A stretch of DNA of 64,000 nucleotides from CAIVVT01 sp963823095 (GCA_963823095.1 CAWGKI010000013.1:18181-82180), one strand, 5' to 3'. Counted from the first letter of the stretch, positions 54,819-63,725 are shown. Notes: a model not told the origin generated them from the letters alone. Translations and numbers: made by a program.

Positions 54819-55925
54819 ATGACGGCGGAACACGTTTCCGAAATTGTCGACAAGCATGCAGGCAGCCGCGGTGGGCTGATTGCCATCCTTCAGGACATCC
54901 AGGGGAGGTACGGCTATCTTCCCGCCGAGGCGTTGAAGGCCGTCGCGGCCCAGACCGGCCGGCCGCTGGTAGACGTTTATGGCGTGGCCACTTTCTATCA
55001 TTCGTTCAGCCTGAAGCCGCGCGGCAAGCATCTCTGTTCGGTGTGCCTGGGCACGGCCTGCCATGTGCGCGGCGGACCGGTGATCGCCCGAGAATTCGAG
55101 CGCGTGCTGGACGTGCCGGCGGGCGAAACCACGGGAGATCGCGAGTTCACGCTCGAAACGGTGAATTGCCTGGGGGCCTGTGCGCTGGGGCCCATCGTGG
55201 TGGCGGACGGCCACTATTTCTCGAACGTAAGTCCGGCGGGAGTGGCGGACATTGTAGAGCGAACTCGCGCCGGGCTGGACAACTTCGAAGTAAAGGTCGA
55301 CGAACGTGTCTTCCCCGTGGAGGTTAGTTGCGCGCGCTGTAATCACAGCTTGATGGACCCCGATCACCCGGTGGACGGACACCCGTCGATTCGCGTGACC
55401 TTCGCGTATGACGGCGTGCACGGCCACATCCGGCTTTCGTCGCTGTACGGCAGCCACAATGTGGAATCCGAACAGGAGATCCCGATCGGTACCCAGGCGG
55501 ACTTCTTTTGCCCGCACTGCCACGCCCATCTCACCGGATCCTCGAACTGTCCCGAATGCCGCACCCCCATGGTCCCGATGATCGTCCGCGGCGGCGGCAT
55601 CGTCCAGATCTGCTCGCGGCGGGGTTGCAAGGGGCACATTCTCGATGTCGGCGGCCCATGTTTTGACCGGCTGACGGCACACGCCGAGTACGGAGATCGC
55701 GATGGAACGGCTGAATTCGATCGAGAATTGCAGGCGCTGGAGGAGCGCATGAGCGCGGACCGCGGATCCCAATCTCCCTGTGATCGTGATCTCCGCGGGT
55801 ACGTGTGGGCAGGCAAGTGGCGCCAACGACCTGATCCGCATCGCCAAGCGGGAAATCATCGCGCTTGGACTGGCGGACGCTTTGAGCCTCCGCGTGACGG
55901 GTTGTCACGGTTTCTGTCAGGCTGA
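54819..55925 (+). CDS. NuoE/HoxE-like NADH dehydrogenase 24-kDa subunit with C-terminal zinc-ribbon extension
   Basis: The first 160 residues are the thioredoxin-like [2Fe-2S] subunit: LIAILQDIQGRYGYLPAEAL, VYGVATFYHSFSLKPRGKHL, and ligands in CSVCLGTACHVRGG and TVNCLGACALGP. A second part of about 120 residues is unusual: VSCARCNHSLMDPDHP, FFCPHCHAHLTGSSNCPECR and QICSRRGCKGHI look like zinc ribbons. After LQALEERMSADRG the frame runs about 50 codons into the next gene in the wrong frame, so the annotated end is probably artificial. Confidence 0.87.
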   Translation: MTAEHVSEIVDKHAGSRGGLIAILQDIQGRYGYLPAEALKAVAAQTGRPLVDVYGVATFYHSFSLKPRGKHLCSVCLGTACHVRGGPVIAREFERVLDVPAGETTGDREFTLETVNCLGACALGPIVVADGHYFSNVSPAGVADIVERTRAGLDNFEVKVDERVFPVEVSCARCNHSLMDPDHPVDGHPSIRVTFAYDGVHGHIRLSSLYGSHNVESEQEIPIGTQADFFCPHCHAHLTGSSNCPECRTPMVPMIVRGGGIVQICSRRGCKGHILDVGGPCFDRLTAHAEYGDRDGTAEFDRELQALEERMSADRGSQSPCDRDLRGYVWAGKWRQRPDPHRQAGNHRAWTGGRFEPPRDGLSRFLSG

Positions 55926-57579
55926 GCCTTCGGTGCTGGTGGAGCCGGAGGGCACGTTTTATCCGCGGCTTGGGATCAAAGAAATGGCCCGCCTGGTGCC
56001 GGCCGTAAGCCGTGGCGAAGTGCTCGAAGATTTGTTGTGGCGCGACCCCAAGACTCGTCGCCGTGTACGCAAACAGGCCGACATCCCTTTCTTCCGCAAC
56101 CAGACCCGAACCATCCTCTCGCGCAACGAACGGATCGATCCGATCCGCATCTACACCTACATACAGGATGGCGGCTACTCGGCCCTGGCGAAGGTCCTGT
56201 GGAGCGCCGATGCGGGCCGCGTGATCGAAGAGGTCAAGACATCGCGGTTGCGCGGCCGCGGCGGCGCCGGTTTCCCCACCGGCCAGAAGTGGGAATTGCT
56301 GGCCAACCAGAAGAACGGAAGGGGCAAGATTCTGGTTTGCAATGCCGACGAAGGCGACCCCGGCGCGTACATGGATCGCAGCGTTCTGGAAGGCAATCCG
56401 CACAGCATTATCGAAGGGATGCTGATCGGCGCCTACGCAACCGGAGCGAACCAGGGCGTGATCTACGTGCGCACCGAATATCCCCTCGCCATCAAACATC
56501 TCGTGATCGCCCTGCGCCAGGCACGCGAAATGGGACTGCTCGGAGACAACATTCTGGGTACGGGATTCGGGTTCGATATCGACGTGGTGAAAGGCGCCGG
56601 CGCCTTCGTCTGCGGTGAAGAGACGGCTTTGATGCGATCTATCGAGGGCGAGCGGGGGGAGCCCCGGCAGCGTCCACCGTATCCGGTGCAGAAGGGTATC
56701 GAGGGTAAGCCCACGGCCATCAACAACGTCGAAACCTGGGCCAATATTCCAATCATCATTTCCCGTAGGGCCGCCGCCTTCGCCCAAATCGGTACGCGGG
56801 GGAGCACCGGGACCAAGATCTTCAGCCTGGTAGGCAAGGTGAAGAACACTGGCCTGGTGGAAGTGCCGATGGGCGTCACCATCGGCGAAATCGTCAATGA
56901 AATCGGCGGCGGGCCTTCGGGCAGGACCGAGATTAAGGCGGTCCAGACCGGCGGTCCGAGCGGTGGCTGCATTCCCGCCTCCCTGTTTGACCTGCCGGTG
57001 GATTACGAGAGCCTGGCTCAGGCCGGCTCCATCATGGGATCGGGCGGCATGATCGTCGCCGACCAGAACACCTGCATGGTGGACGTGGCCAAGTATTTCA
57101 TGACGTTCCTGAAGGATGAATCGTGCGGGAAGTGCTTTACCTGCCGGAAGGGCACGCAGCGCATGTTGGAGTTGTTGGACGACATCACGGCCGGCCGCGG
57201 CACGCTCGAACATCTGGATCTGCTGGAGGAACTGGCCCTGGTGGTGAAGGACACCTCCATGTGCGGGCTGGGCCAAACCGCCGCTACTCCGGTGCTCACC
57301 ACGTTACGCTATTTCCGCGATGAATTCGTGACTCACATCGAGCGCAAATACTGCCCTGCCACAGTTTGCCGCGACCTCTTTAAGTATCGTGTGATCGCCG
57401 AGAAATGCACCGGCTGCGGACTCTGCGTCAAGGTCTGTCCGACCGGCGCGCTTAGCGGGCCCAGGAAAGAGCCCCACCATCTGGACGATTCCAAATGCAT
57501 CAAGTGCCGCGCCTGCTACGAAATTTGCAATTTGGACGCCATCGCGGGCGACTCCATCATTGCAGTGCCAGCGAGGTAA
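55780..57579 (+). CDS. NuoF/HydB-like NADH-binding flavoprotein with C-terminal 2[4Fe-4S] ferredoxin domain
   Basis: The frame from GTG 55780 gives 599 residues. N-terminal thioredoxin-like part (ISAGTCGQASGAND, TGCHGFCQAEPSV). NADH/FMN domain: LRGRGGAGFPTGQKWELLAN, LVCNADEGDPGAYMDRSVLE. SLBB domain; then the [4Fe-4S] site ESCGKCFTCRKGTQRMLELL. C-terminal ferredoxin: CTGCGLCVKVCPTGAL and CIKCRACYEICNLDAI. This is the long NuoF of hydrogenases and bifurcating enzymes rather than the short complex I form. A better start may be ATG 55749, which has GGAGGAG in front but lies in the other frame; one indel between 55750 and 55780 would fix it. Confidence 0.92.
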   Translation: MIVISAGTCGQASGANDLIRIAKREIIALGLADALSLRVTGCHGFCQAEPSVLVEPEGTFYPRLGIKEMARLVPAVSRGEVLEDLLWRDPKTRRRVRKQADIPFFRNQTRTILSRNERIDPIRIYTYIQDGGYSALAKVLWSADAGRVIEEVKTSRLRGRGGAGFPTGQKWELLANQKNGRGKILVCNADEGDPGAYMDRSVLEGNPHSIIEGMLIGAYATGANQGVIYVRTEYPLAIKHLVIALRQAREMGLLGDNILGTGFGFDIDVVKGAGAFVCGEETALMRSIEGERGEPRQRPPYPVQKGIEGKPTAINNVETWANIPIIISRRAAAFAQIGTRGSTGTKIFSLVGKVKNTGLVEVPMGVTIGEIVNEIGGGPSGRTEIKAVQTGGPSGGCIPASLFDLPVDYESLAQAGSIMGSGGMIVADQNTCMVDVAKYFMTFLKDESCGKCFTCRKGTQRMLELLDDITAGRGTLEHLDLLEELALVVKDTSMCGLGQTAATPVLTTLRYFRDEFVTHIERKYCPATVCRDLFKYRVIAEKCTGCGLCVKVCPTGALSGPRKEPHHLDDSKCIKCRACYEICNLDAIAGDSIIAVPAR

Positions 57580-57585
57580 ACAAGC

Positions 57586-58263
57586 ATGATTACGCTGACC
57601 ATGAACGGATTGCCGGTGATGGTGGAAGAGGGGAGTACGCTACTCGAGGCCGCGCGCTATCTGGGCATAGAAATCCCGACCCTATGCCACATGGATGGCC
57701 TTTCGCCATACGGCGCCTGCCGCCTGTGCGTAGTTGAAATTGGAGTCGCGCCGAATGCGAAGCTGGTTTCCGCGTGCACCTATCCGGCCGTCGAGGGATT
57801 GAAGGTTCGCACAGGTTCCTCCCGGGTGATGCGCGCGCGCCGCATGGTGCTGGAGCTATTACTCGCATCCTGTCCGCAATCCAAGATCATTCAGGATCTC
57901 GCGTCGGCCTACGAAATCCGCCGGCAACGTTTCCGTCAGGAACACGAAGATTGCATTCTATGCGGACTGTGCGTGCGCATGTGCACGGAACAAATGATGG
58001 CCGGCGCCATCGGATTTCGCGGGCGCGGTGAGCACCGCAGCATCGGGACGCCCTTCGACGTTCGGTCGGCGGCGTGCCGCCTGTGCGGCGGCTGCATGTA
58101 CGTCTGTCCGGCCTGCCAGCTCCGCTGCACCTACAATGAGCCGGAAAAGGCGATCTGCGGCGCTTGTGCCAACCTGAGCGCGCCGTGTTTGGAGAAACCG
58201 AAGTTCGACGATCTGATGTGTTACATGGCGCCTTGTGCCGCCTGTGAAATCCGCAAAGATTGA
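57586..58263 (+). CDS. HoxU/NuoG-N-terminal-like iron-sulfur subunit
   Basis: A 225-residue protein, 6 bases after the flavoprotein. A plant-type [2Fe-2S] ferredoxin domain covers residues 1-80 (IPTLCHMDGLSPYGACRLCV, then SACTYP). The NuoG-type segment follows, but without the usual His ligand pattern that I could identify. Two cluster regions follow: HEDCILCGLCVRMCTEQM and ACRLCGGCMYVCPACQLRCT. The last 40 residues hold six more cysteines (ICGACANLSAPC, LMCYMAPCAACEI), unusual for HoxU. It would pass electrons from the NADH module to the partner enzyme. Confidence 0.88.
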   Translation: MITLTMNGLPVMVEEGSTLLEAARYLGIEIPTLCHMDGLSPYGACRLCVVEIGVAPNAKLVSACTYPAVEGLKVRTGSSRVMRARRMVLELLLASCPQSKIIQDLASAYEIRRQRFRQEHEDCILCGLCVRMCTEQMMAGAIGFRGRGEHRSIGTPFDVRSAACRLCGGCMYVCPACQLRCTYNEPEKAICGACANLSAPCLEKPKFDDLMCYMAPCAACEIRKD

Positions 58264-58285
58264 GCACCATAAAGGAGAGATCCAG

Positions 58286-59878
58286 ATGTCGCTTTCAAAA
58301 GTAAATTCTTCGGCCGCCACCCTTACCAAGAACCGGACGGAAGGGTCCGTGGTGCCCGCGTCCGGCATGTGCGTGACCTGCGTGGACGGCTGCATCGGGA
58401 TGTGCGAAATCGGCAAGTCCGCATTTCGCGGGCACGAGGTGATCTACCCGCAGCCATTCGGCGTAATCACCACCGCGGGTGAGAAGAACTACCCGGTGGA
58501 CTACTCCCACTTCAATATCATGGGGACGGCGGTGGGCGCGCACGGCGTCGCTGCCGACAGCGACAAGGCGATCTTCCCGGCGGTCAACACCGAAGTGGTT
58601 ATCGGGCACGACAAGGGATTGAAGTTCCGCTACCCATGGATCATCCCCGGAATCGGCTCCACCAACATCGCCAAAAACAACTGGGAAGGCCTGGCCATCG
58701 GATCGGCGCTTTCGGGAACCGGACTCACTATTGGCGAGAACGTGGTGGGCATGGATCCGGAGGCCGTGATGCAGGATGGCCGCGTGGTCGATACCGCGGA
58801 CCTGAAGCGCCGAGTCACGCTCTATAAGGACTACCAGCGGGATGGCTACGGGGCCATCGTGGTGCAGGCGAATATCGAAGATACGCGCCTGGGCGTTCAG
58901 GAGTACGCCATTCAGAAACTCGGCGTCGAGTGCGTGGAACTCAAGTGGGGCCAGGGCGCCAAGGACATTGGGGGCGAGGTCAAAATCAACTCGCTGAAGA
59001 AAGCCCAGATGCTCTATGCACGCGGCTATATCGTGCTCCCCAACCCCATGGATCCGGTGGTGATCAAATCCTTCGAGCGCGGAGCGTTCAAGGAATTCGA
59101 ACGCCATTCGCGTGTCGGCATGGTGACCGAGGAAGGCTTCGCCGGCAGGGTGGAAGAGCTCCGCAAGGCCGGCGCCAAATACATCTTCTTGAAGACCGGC
59201 GCCTACCGTCCCGCCGACCTGGCTCGCGCCATCGCCTTCGCTTCCGAATACGGCCTGGATCTGCTGACCGTGGACGGCGCCGGTGGCGGAACCGGCATGA
59301 GCCCCTGGCGCATGATGAATGAATGGGGAGTGCCCCCGGTAGAGTTGCACTCCCTGCTCTACCAGTATGCTAAGCGCCTGGCGGACAGCGGCAGGCACGT
59401 TCCGGCCCTGGCTGTCGCCGGCGGGTTCACTTTCGAAGACCAGATCTTTAAGGGCCTGGCATTGGGCGCACCGTTCGTAAAAATGGTTGGCATGGCCCGC
59501 TCTCCGATCGCGGCCGCCATGGTGGGTAAGACCATCGGCCGCGCCATCGACGAGGGTCAACTGCCGGTCTATATAGAGCGCTTCGGCAACTCGCGCGACG
59601 AGATTTTCGTCACCGCCAGCGCCTTGCGCCATGAATTGGGTGACACTGTCTTCGATACGCTTCCGGCAGGCGCGTTGGGACTCTATACGTATTACGAGAG
59701 GCTGGCACAGGGACTACGTCAGCTCATGGCCGGCAGCCGAAAGTTCTCGATGGACTACATCAGCCGGGACGACCTTGCCGCCCTGACCAGGGAGTCGGCG
59801 GAGGTTAGCGGAATTCAACACATCATGGACGTCGATCGCGCCGAAGTGGAACACATCCTTGCTGCTCCTCAGGCCTAA
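58286..59878 (+). CDS. FMN-binding glutamate-synthase-family protein (GltB central-domain type)
   Basis: ATG 58286 follows AAAGGAGAG. 530 residues. The N-terminus carries four cysteines (MCVTCVDGCIGMCEIGKSAF). The rest is the FMN-binding TIM barrel of glutamate synthase: VELKWGQGAKDIGGEVKINS, DLLTVDGAGGGTGMSPWRMM, and ALAVAGGFTFEDQIFKGLAL with phosphate-binding glycines. There is no glutamine amidotransferase domain and no C-terminal GltB helix, as in archaeal-type or stand-alone GltB2 proteins. Downstream of an NADH diaphorase, it is a candidate NADH-linked amination or other reductase. Confidence 0.9.
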   Translation: MSLSKVNSSAATLTKNRTEGSVVPASGMCVTCVDGCIGMCEIGKSAFRGHEVIYPQPFGVITTAGEKNYPVDYSHFNIMGTAVGAHGVAADSDKAIFPAVNTEVVIGHDKGLKFRYPWIIPGIGSTNIAKNNWEGLAIGSALSGTGLTIGENVVGMDPEAVMQDGRVVDTADLKRRVTLYKDYQRDGYGAIVVQANIEDTRLGVQEYAIQKLGVECVELKWGQGAKDIGGEVKINSLKKAQMLYARGYIVLPNPMDPVVIKSFERGAFKEFERHSRVGMVTEEGFAGRVEELRKAGAKYIFLKTGAYRPADLARAIAFASEYGLDLLTVDGAGGGTGMSPWRMMNEWGVPPVELHSLLYQYAKRLADSGRHVPALAVAGGFTFEDQIFKGLALGAPFVKMVGMARSPIAAAMVGKTIGRAIDEGQLPVYIERFGNSRDEIFVTASALRHELGDTVFDTLPAGALGLYTYYERLAQGLRQLMAGSRKFSMDYISRDDLAALTRESAEVSGIQHIMDVDRAEVEHILAAPQA

Positions 59879-60097
59879 ATGCCGATTCAGAAATGTACGG
59901 GCTCAGATTGCAGGGAGAAGCACGCGACGAAGTCCTGGTTCCAGCGGATCGAGAGCTTGTTCGACAAGGGCCGCTGTGGTGCAACCCATGATCGTCCGGC
60001 CCTCGAACGGTTTCGCGATCTCGCAGCGGGCTGGCGCAATCCAACGGATCTAGGCGCATTCAGGAGAACGGTGCCACGCGTGAAATCAGCAATCTAG
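59879..60097 (+). CDS. Small hypothetical protein after the glutamate-synthase-like gene
   Basis: 72 codons start immediately after the preceding stop (TAAATG), which would permit translational coupling. It begins MPIQKCTGSDCREKHATKSW and continues FQRIESLFDKGRC. Three cysteines. No family, no separate ribosome-binding site. Confidence 0.3.
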   Translation: MPIQKCTGSDCREKHATKSWFQRIESLFDKGRCGATHDRPALERFRDLAAGWRNPTDLGAFRRTVPRVKSAI

Positions 60098-60419
60098 ACC
60101 GACGAGAAACGCCGCCGAACGCTCGAAATCAGCTTGAGGTGCTAGACCGCGGGCTCAACAGCTCAAACAGGGCTCTCGTCCGCCCTGGAGACGGAAGAAT
60201 TTCGGCTCACTACCCCCGAACGGGACGGATCTCACTTTGCCCATTTCTTTGCCCACAGTGTCTAAAACCGAGTCGTAATCCCTCATGGTGCTGCGCGGCA
60301 GCCGAAGTCTCAGCGCACCGCAAGCGATCGGTCTAATGGCTTGAAAAACAGCAACATATCGCACCTGATCACTCTGCGTAGCAACCGCTCGTCGAGCGCC
60401 GAAAAAGCAGACTTCTGGG
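60098..60419. other. No gene recognised; left flank of the tRNA fragment
   Basis: No frame here has a family match. A 105-codon minus-strand frame (60155-60472) is the antisense of the tRNA T-arm and is not a gene. The 5' half expected for the tRNA is not present. Confidence 0.5.
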
Positions 60420-60465
<46 letters not shown>

Positions 60466-60937
60466 AATTCATTTTCTCCGAAAGTTCAGTCCCCAGTAGT
60501 TGACGCCGACGCCCTCCGTGCGTCCTTGCCTGCCTCGCGCACTATCCCCAACAAGGCCAACCAGTTCCGAACGATCCTCTTCTCCTCACCGCAGGTCGGA
60601 GAGACGGTGCGGTCGGCCCGGCGCACCCGTTTTCTCCCCCTCCCTCCAGACTTCTCCCCGGCGGCGGAGAATGCCCGAACGCGGTTAACGCGGTCGTCGT
60701 CTCGGTCTGCCGTTTTCGGAATCGGCACGTTGGTTGACGGCTTGTGTTTGACTCGCCCATGAATTGCATCTGTTGATTAGCGGAGGGAAGTCGCAGAGCG
60801 TCCTGCGACCCATTGCCCGTTTGGACGTCCTGGCCCGGTGGTTCCTCGGATGATGAGATCGACGCCTTCCCCGGCGCGAACCGATCCTGACCCAGGCGCT
60901 CGGCTTCTGTTCTCCAACAGGGTCGCAAGAGGTGATT
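60466..60937. other. No gene recognised
   Basis: Follows the tRNA fragment. Open frames on the minus strand (60486-60728) have atypical composition. No integrase remnant recognised. The last 15 bases hold the ribosome-binding site AAGAGGTG of the next gene. Confidence 0.4.
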
Positions 60938-62104
60938 ATGAGAATTGAGTACAATCCACGAAAATTCCTTCTTCTTATTCCAATGGCCATGCTGCGCCAG
61001 TATTTTGAAAAGCGCGGATTCTTGGGTGGCCTCGATTGGGATGGCCTGCAAGACGGGGATCACGAAACTGTGTACGCGGCATGGCAAGAGCTGCCGCAGC
61101 GATCGCGCGACTCCGTCGGAGTTGACTTCCAAAACGTCGCCGGGCTCGCGACGAAGCAGGGAGTCCAGATCGTCATCGAAGAGGGGAAGTTCCACGGTGT
61201 GGACTTGGTACCTGAGCTCGTGGTTCACCCTAGCCACAGCGAGAAGGCGTTTCATGTCTTGCTGAATCACCCGCGAGTCTTCCGCGTCGCCAGCCAGTTC
61301 AACTACGCCGACAACCTCACCCGCTACTGGCATCCTCGCCATGATCTCCCGGCGAAGCCGCCGAATCTCAGCCTGGAGGCGCGCGCGGCCCTGAAGAAGG
61401 CGGTCTCCGATTACTACGTTCAGAATCAGGGGCGCGGTCAGTACAGCGACATTGACGTGTATCTCCGGCATGACACCGTCCACTACTTCATGGTGTACCT
61501 GTCAGACTATCCGGACACGTTCGTTGGCTACGACGACGCCGGGGCACTGGACCGTCACCCGCAGACCCCGGCATTTGACGTCGTCTTTCGTTACGACGAA
61601 AGCTGCGGGCATCTGGACCTGTATGCTGAGGGCCCGAAGCAACTCCGGCGCGACCTGGAGACGATCTTTGGACTAACTGCCCTGGCCGCGGACCTTTCAC
61701 TGGAGCCGCTGCCGGGCGCCGCCTTCCAGCTCGACCACCTAAAGGATCCCGCGTTCGCGTTCACCACGGAGGCGTCCGATGGAATATTCAATGTCCAGAC
61801 GCGCACCATGCAGCTTTCGGTGCCTGACAAAAAGTCTGGCCGGATCACGTTCGAATTACTGCCGTACTCGGACGGCGGCAACATCCACGATCTGATCGCG
61901 GACGCCTTAAACCAGATCAACTGGCAACTGGACGACCTCCGCGTCGATCAGGTCAGGTTGAAGGTCACGTTCCTCCATGGGAAGCCGAGAGCGAAGACGG
62001 TGTCGTTCAACATCTCGCCGAATTCTTGTCCGCTGAAAGACCATGTGCCCGAGCACGTCACGATCCGGCGCTGCCTCAAGAAGTGGCAGATCGAAAGTGA
62101 GTGA
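60938..62104 (+). CDS. Unrecognised protein, first gene of a two-gene cassette
   Basis: ATG 60938 (MRIEYNPRKFLLLIPMAMLR) is preceded by AAGAGGTG. 388 residues, complete, no membrane segment, balanced composition. Landmarks: SVGVDFQNVAGLATKQGVQI, ELVVHPSHSEKAFHVLLNHP and FVGYDDAGALDRHPQTPAFD. No catalytic motif was recognised. Its stop overlaps the start of the next gene by 8 bases, so the two are coupled. Position next to a tRNA fragment suggests horizontally acquired cargo. Confidence 0.7.
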   Translation: MRIEYNPRKFLLLIPMAMLRQYFEKRGFLGGLDWDGLQDGDHETVYAAWQELPQRSRDSVGVDFQNVAGLATKQGVQIVIEEGKFHGVDLVPELVVHPSHSEKAFHVLLNHPRVFRVASQFNYADNLTRYWHPRHDLPAKPPNLSLEARAALKKAVSDYYVQNQGRGQYSDIDVYLRHDTVHYFMVYLSDYPDTFVGYDDAGALDRHPQTPAFDVVFRYDESCGHLDLYAEGPKQLRRDLETIFGLTALAADLSLEPLPGAAFQLDHLKDPAFAFTTEASDGIFNVQTRTMQLSVPDKKSGRITFELLPYSDGGNIHDLIADALNQINWQLDDLRVDQVRLKVTFLHGKPRAKTVSFNISPNSCPLKDHVPEHVTIRRCLKKWQIESE

Positions 62105-63725
62105 AGCTCTCGATCTGATCTGGCGGCGGGCGGATGTCCAGGGGCACGTGATCTCCCACGCCGAAGTTGCGGCTTGGCCGCCTGGCGAACGCAAGACGAT
62201 CGTCGACCTCGGCCTTATTCGGCGGACCACTGATGCCACTGCACTGATCTGCGAGGACTGCGGCGAGTCTCACACCGCCGAGGTTGTTAGGGACGCGCGT
62301 CGGCCGGAATTGCCGTACTATCTGTGCCCCGGAATTGGGCGCGTTGGCATCGCAGTGGAGGCAACACATCAGTGGGACGTGGACTTCGATCGCCTGGCCG
62401 CCCTGATACGCAAAGCCCTCGGATTGGACGGAACAGCCTCTACGCTCACGCCGTCGCGGATCTGGTTACTCGGTCGGCAGCAGCAGGTTGACGGCTTCTG
62501 GGAGTTATTCCTGGTGCGAGGTGTCTGCTGGCCGGATGGGGTTGGCTTGCTGGACCAGTGCCTTCGCCTGCAGCAATCGCCGGCACCAGTCCTGCTGGTC
62601 CCGCGGCGGTTGCCGGCGGCCGAGATTCTTGGCAAGAGGTCGTGGGCGATCCGCTCTCTTGCTGAGGTTGCCAGTATAGACGGTTCGAAGCTGTCAATCG
62701 ACGATCAAGTCTTGGCGGCGGCGGGTTTGGCATCACTTCCCGCGACCTCAAGATCTTCGCGTCCGACCACCACGCCGAAGCGCCTGCCGCAATCTATCGG
62801 CACACCGGAAGCTGTGAACGCTGCAGTCGCGTACATGGGATCAAAGGGGCTCACTGAGACGCAGTTTGGCATTCAGTTCCAGAGTACCGACCGGACGGTG
62901 CGGAACTTCCGCAAGTCGGGGAAGATGCGCAGGTCAACGTTCGAGGCGATGGCCAAGAGCATGGGGCTCACCATTGAACAGCTTCTTCGCGGCGAATTCC
63001 TGCCGGCGCTGAACACGGATTTGACTGTCGTCCTCAACGGGGCGACCACGCTTCTCCTTCAAATCACGGGCACCTGGGCCGGTACGGTATCGTTCGAGGC
63101 CAGCCCCGACTCCCAGAACTGGTACGCCGTGTATGGCCAACGTCCTGATGTGGTGACGACGATGGTTGTGAACACAACGGTGGTCGGCGTCTGGTTTTTC
63201 TCCGTTGGCGGGTTCCGGGCATTCCGCGCCAGATTCAGCGCTTACACTTCAGGCGTCGTGAAGGCGATGGCCGCTACTTCGGTCAACGGCAGCATCGCAG
63301 CGCTGCCTGCGTGGGACACGCTGGTGGCCAGCGACCTCCCGGCGCACACGCACGCTGAGTCGGACGTGACCAGTTTGGCGACCGACCTGACGAACCGCCC
63401 GGTGAAAGGCGGCGCGTGGGCCGCTTCGAAGGCGGCGGTCATCAACTCCTCCGGCCAACTGGACGGGGCGGCCGGAACCGCCACGGACTGCGTCCTGGTG
63501 AACGGCAGGAGCGCGGCCAAGGCGAACGCCGCCCACACCCACGCCGCCACGGATATCGTCAGTGGCACCCTCGATAACGCGCGCACGTCGGGAACGGCCA
63601 GCGCGACGGCGAGTACCCTGGTGCTGCGCGATGGCTCCGGCGGCGCGTCCTTCGGCTATGTGGCGGCGAACAATCAGTGGGCCTACCTGGACTCCCACTT
63701 CCAATCGTTCGAGTGTGGCGCCTAA
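62097..63725 (+). CDS. Chimeric protein: HTH-containing unknown family fused to phage tail-fibre-like sequence
   Basis: GTG 62097 (VSEALDLIWRRADVQGHVIS). Residues 1-200: winged-helix-like start, a CxxC pair (LICEDCGESHTAEVV), YYLCPGIGRVGIAVEATHQW and IWLLGRQQQVDGFWELFLVR, a pattern I associate with uncharacterised planctomycete/acidobacterial proteins. Residues 240-302: helix-turn-helix (TETQFGIQFQSTDRTVRNFR to LTIEQLLRGE). From residue 303 the character changes to phage tail: TTLLLQITGTWAGTVSFEAS, LPAHTHAESDVTSLATDLTN, GAAGTATDCVLVNGRSAAKA. A junction within one frame is abnormal; the stop at 63723-63725 looks like a frameshift too. Confidence 0.7.
   Translation: MSEALDLIWRRADVQGHVISHAEVAAWPPGERKTIVDLGLIRRTTDATALICEDCGESHTAEVVRDARRPELPYYLCPGIGRVGIAVEATHQWDVDFDRLAALIRKALGLDGTASTLTPSRIWLLGRQQQVDGFWELFLVRGVCWPDGVGLLDQCLRLQQSPAPVLLVPRRLPAAEILGKRSWAIRSLAEVASIDGSKLSIDDQVLAAAGLASLPATSRSSRPTTTPKRLPQSIGTPEAVNAAVAYMGSKGLTETQFGIQFQSTDRTVRNFRKSGKMRRSTFEAMAKSMGLTIEQLLRGEFLPALNTDLTVVLNGATTLLLQITGTWAGTVSFEASPDSQNWYAVYGQRPDVVTTMVVNTTVVGVWFFSVGGFRAFRARFSAYTSGVVKAMAATSVNGSIAALPAWDTLVASDLPAHTHAESDVTSLATDLTNRPVKGGAWAASKAAVINSSGQLDGAAGTATDCVLVNGRSAAKANAAHTHAATDIVSGTLDNARTSGTASATASTLVLRDGSGGASFGYVAANNQWAYLDSHFQSFECGA

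Noticed and set aside
55531..57276. 581-codon minus-strand frame
   Set aside because: Antisense of the well-supported NuoF-like gene; typical long GC-rich shadow.
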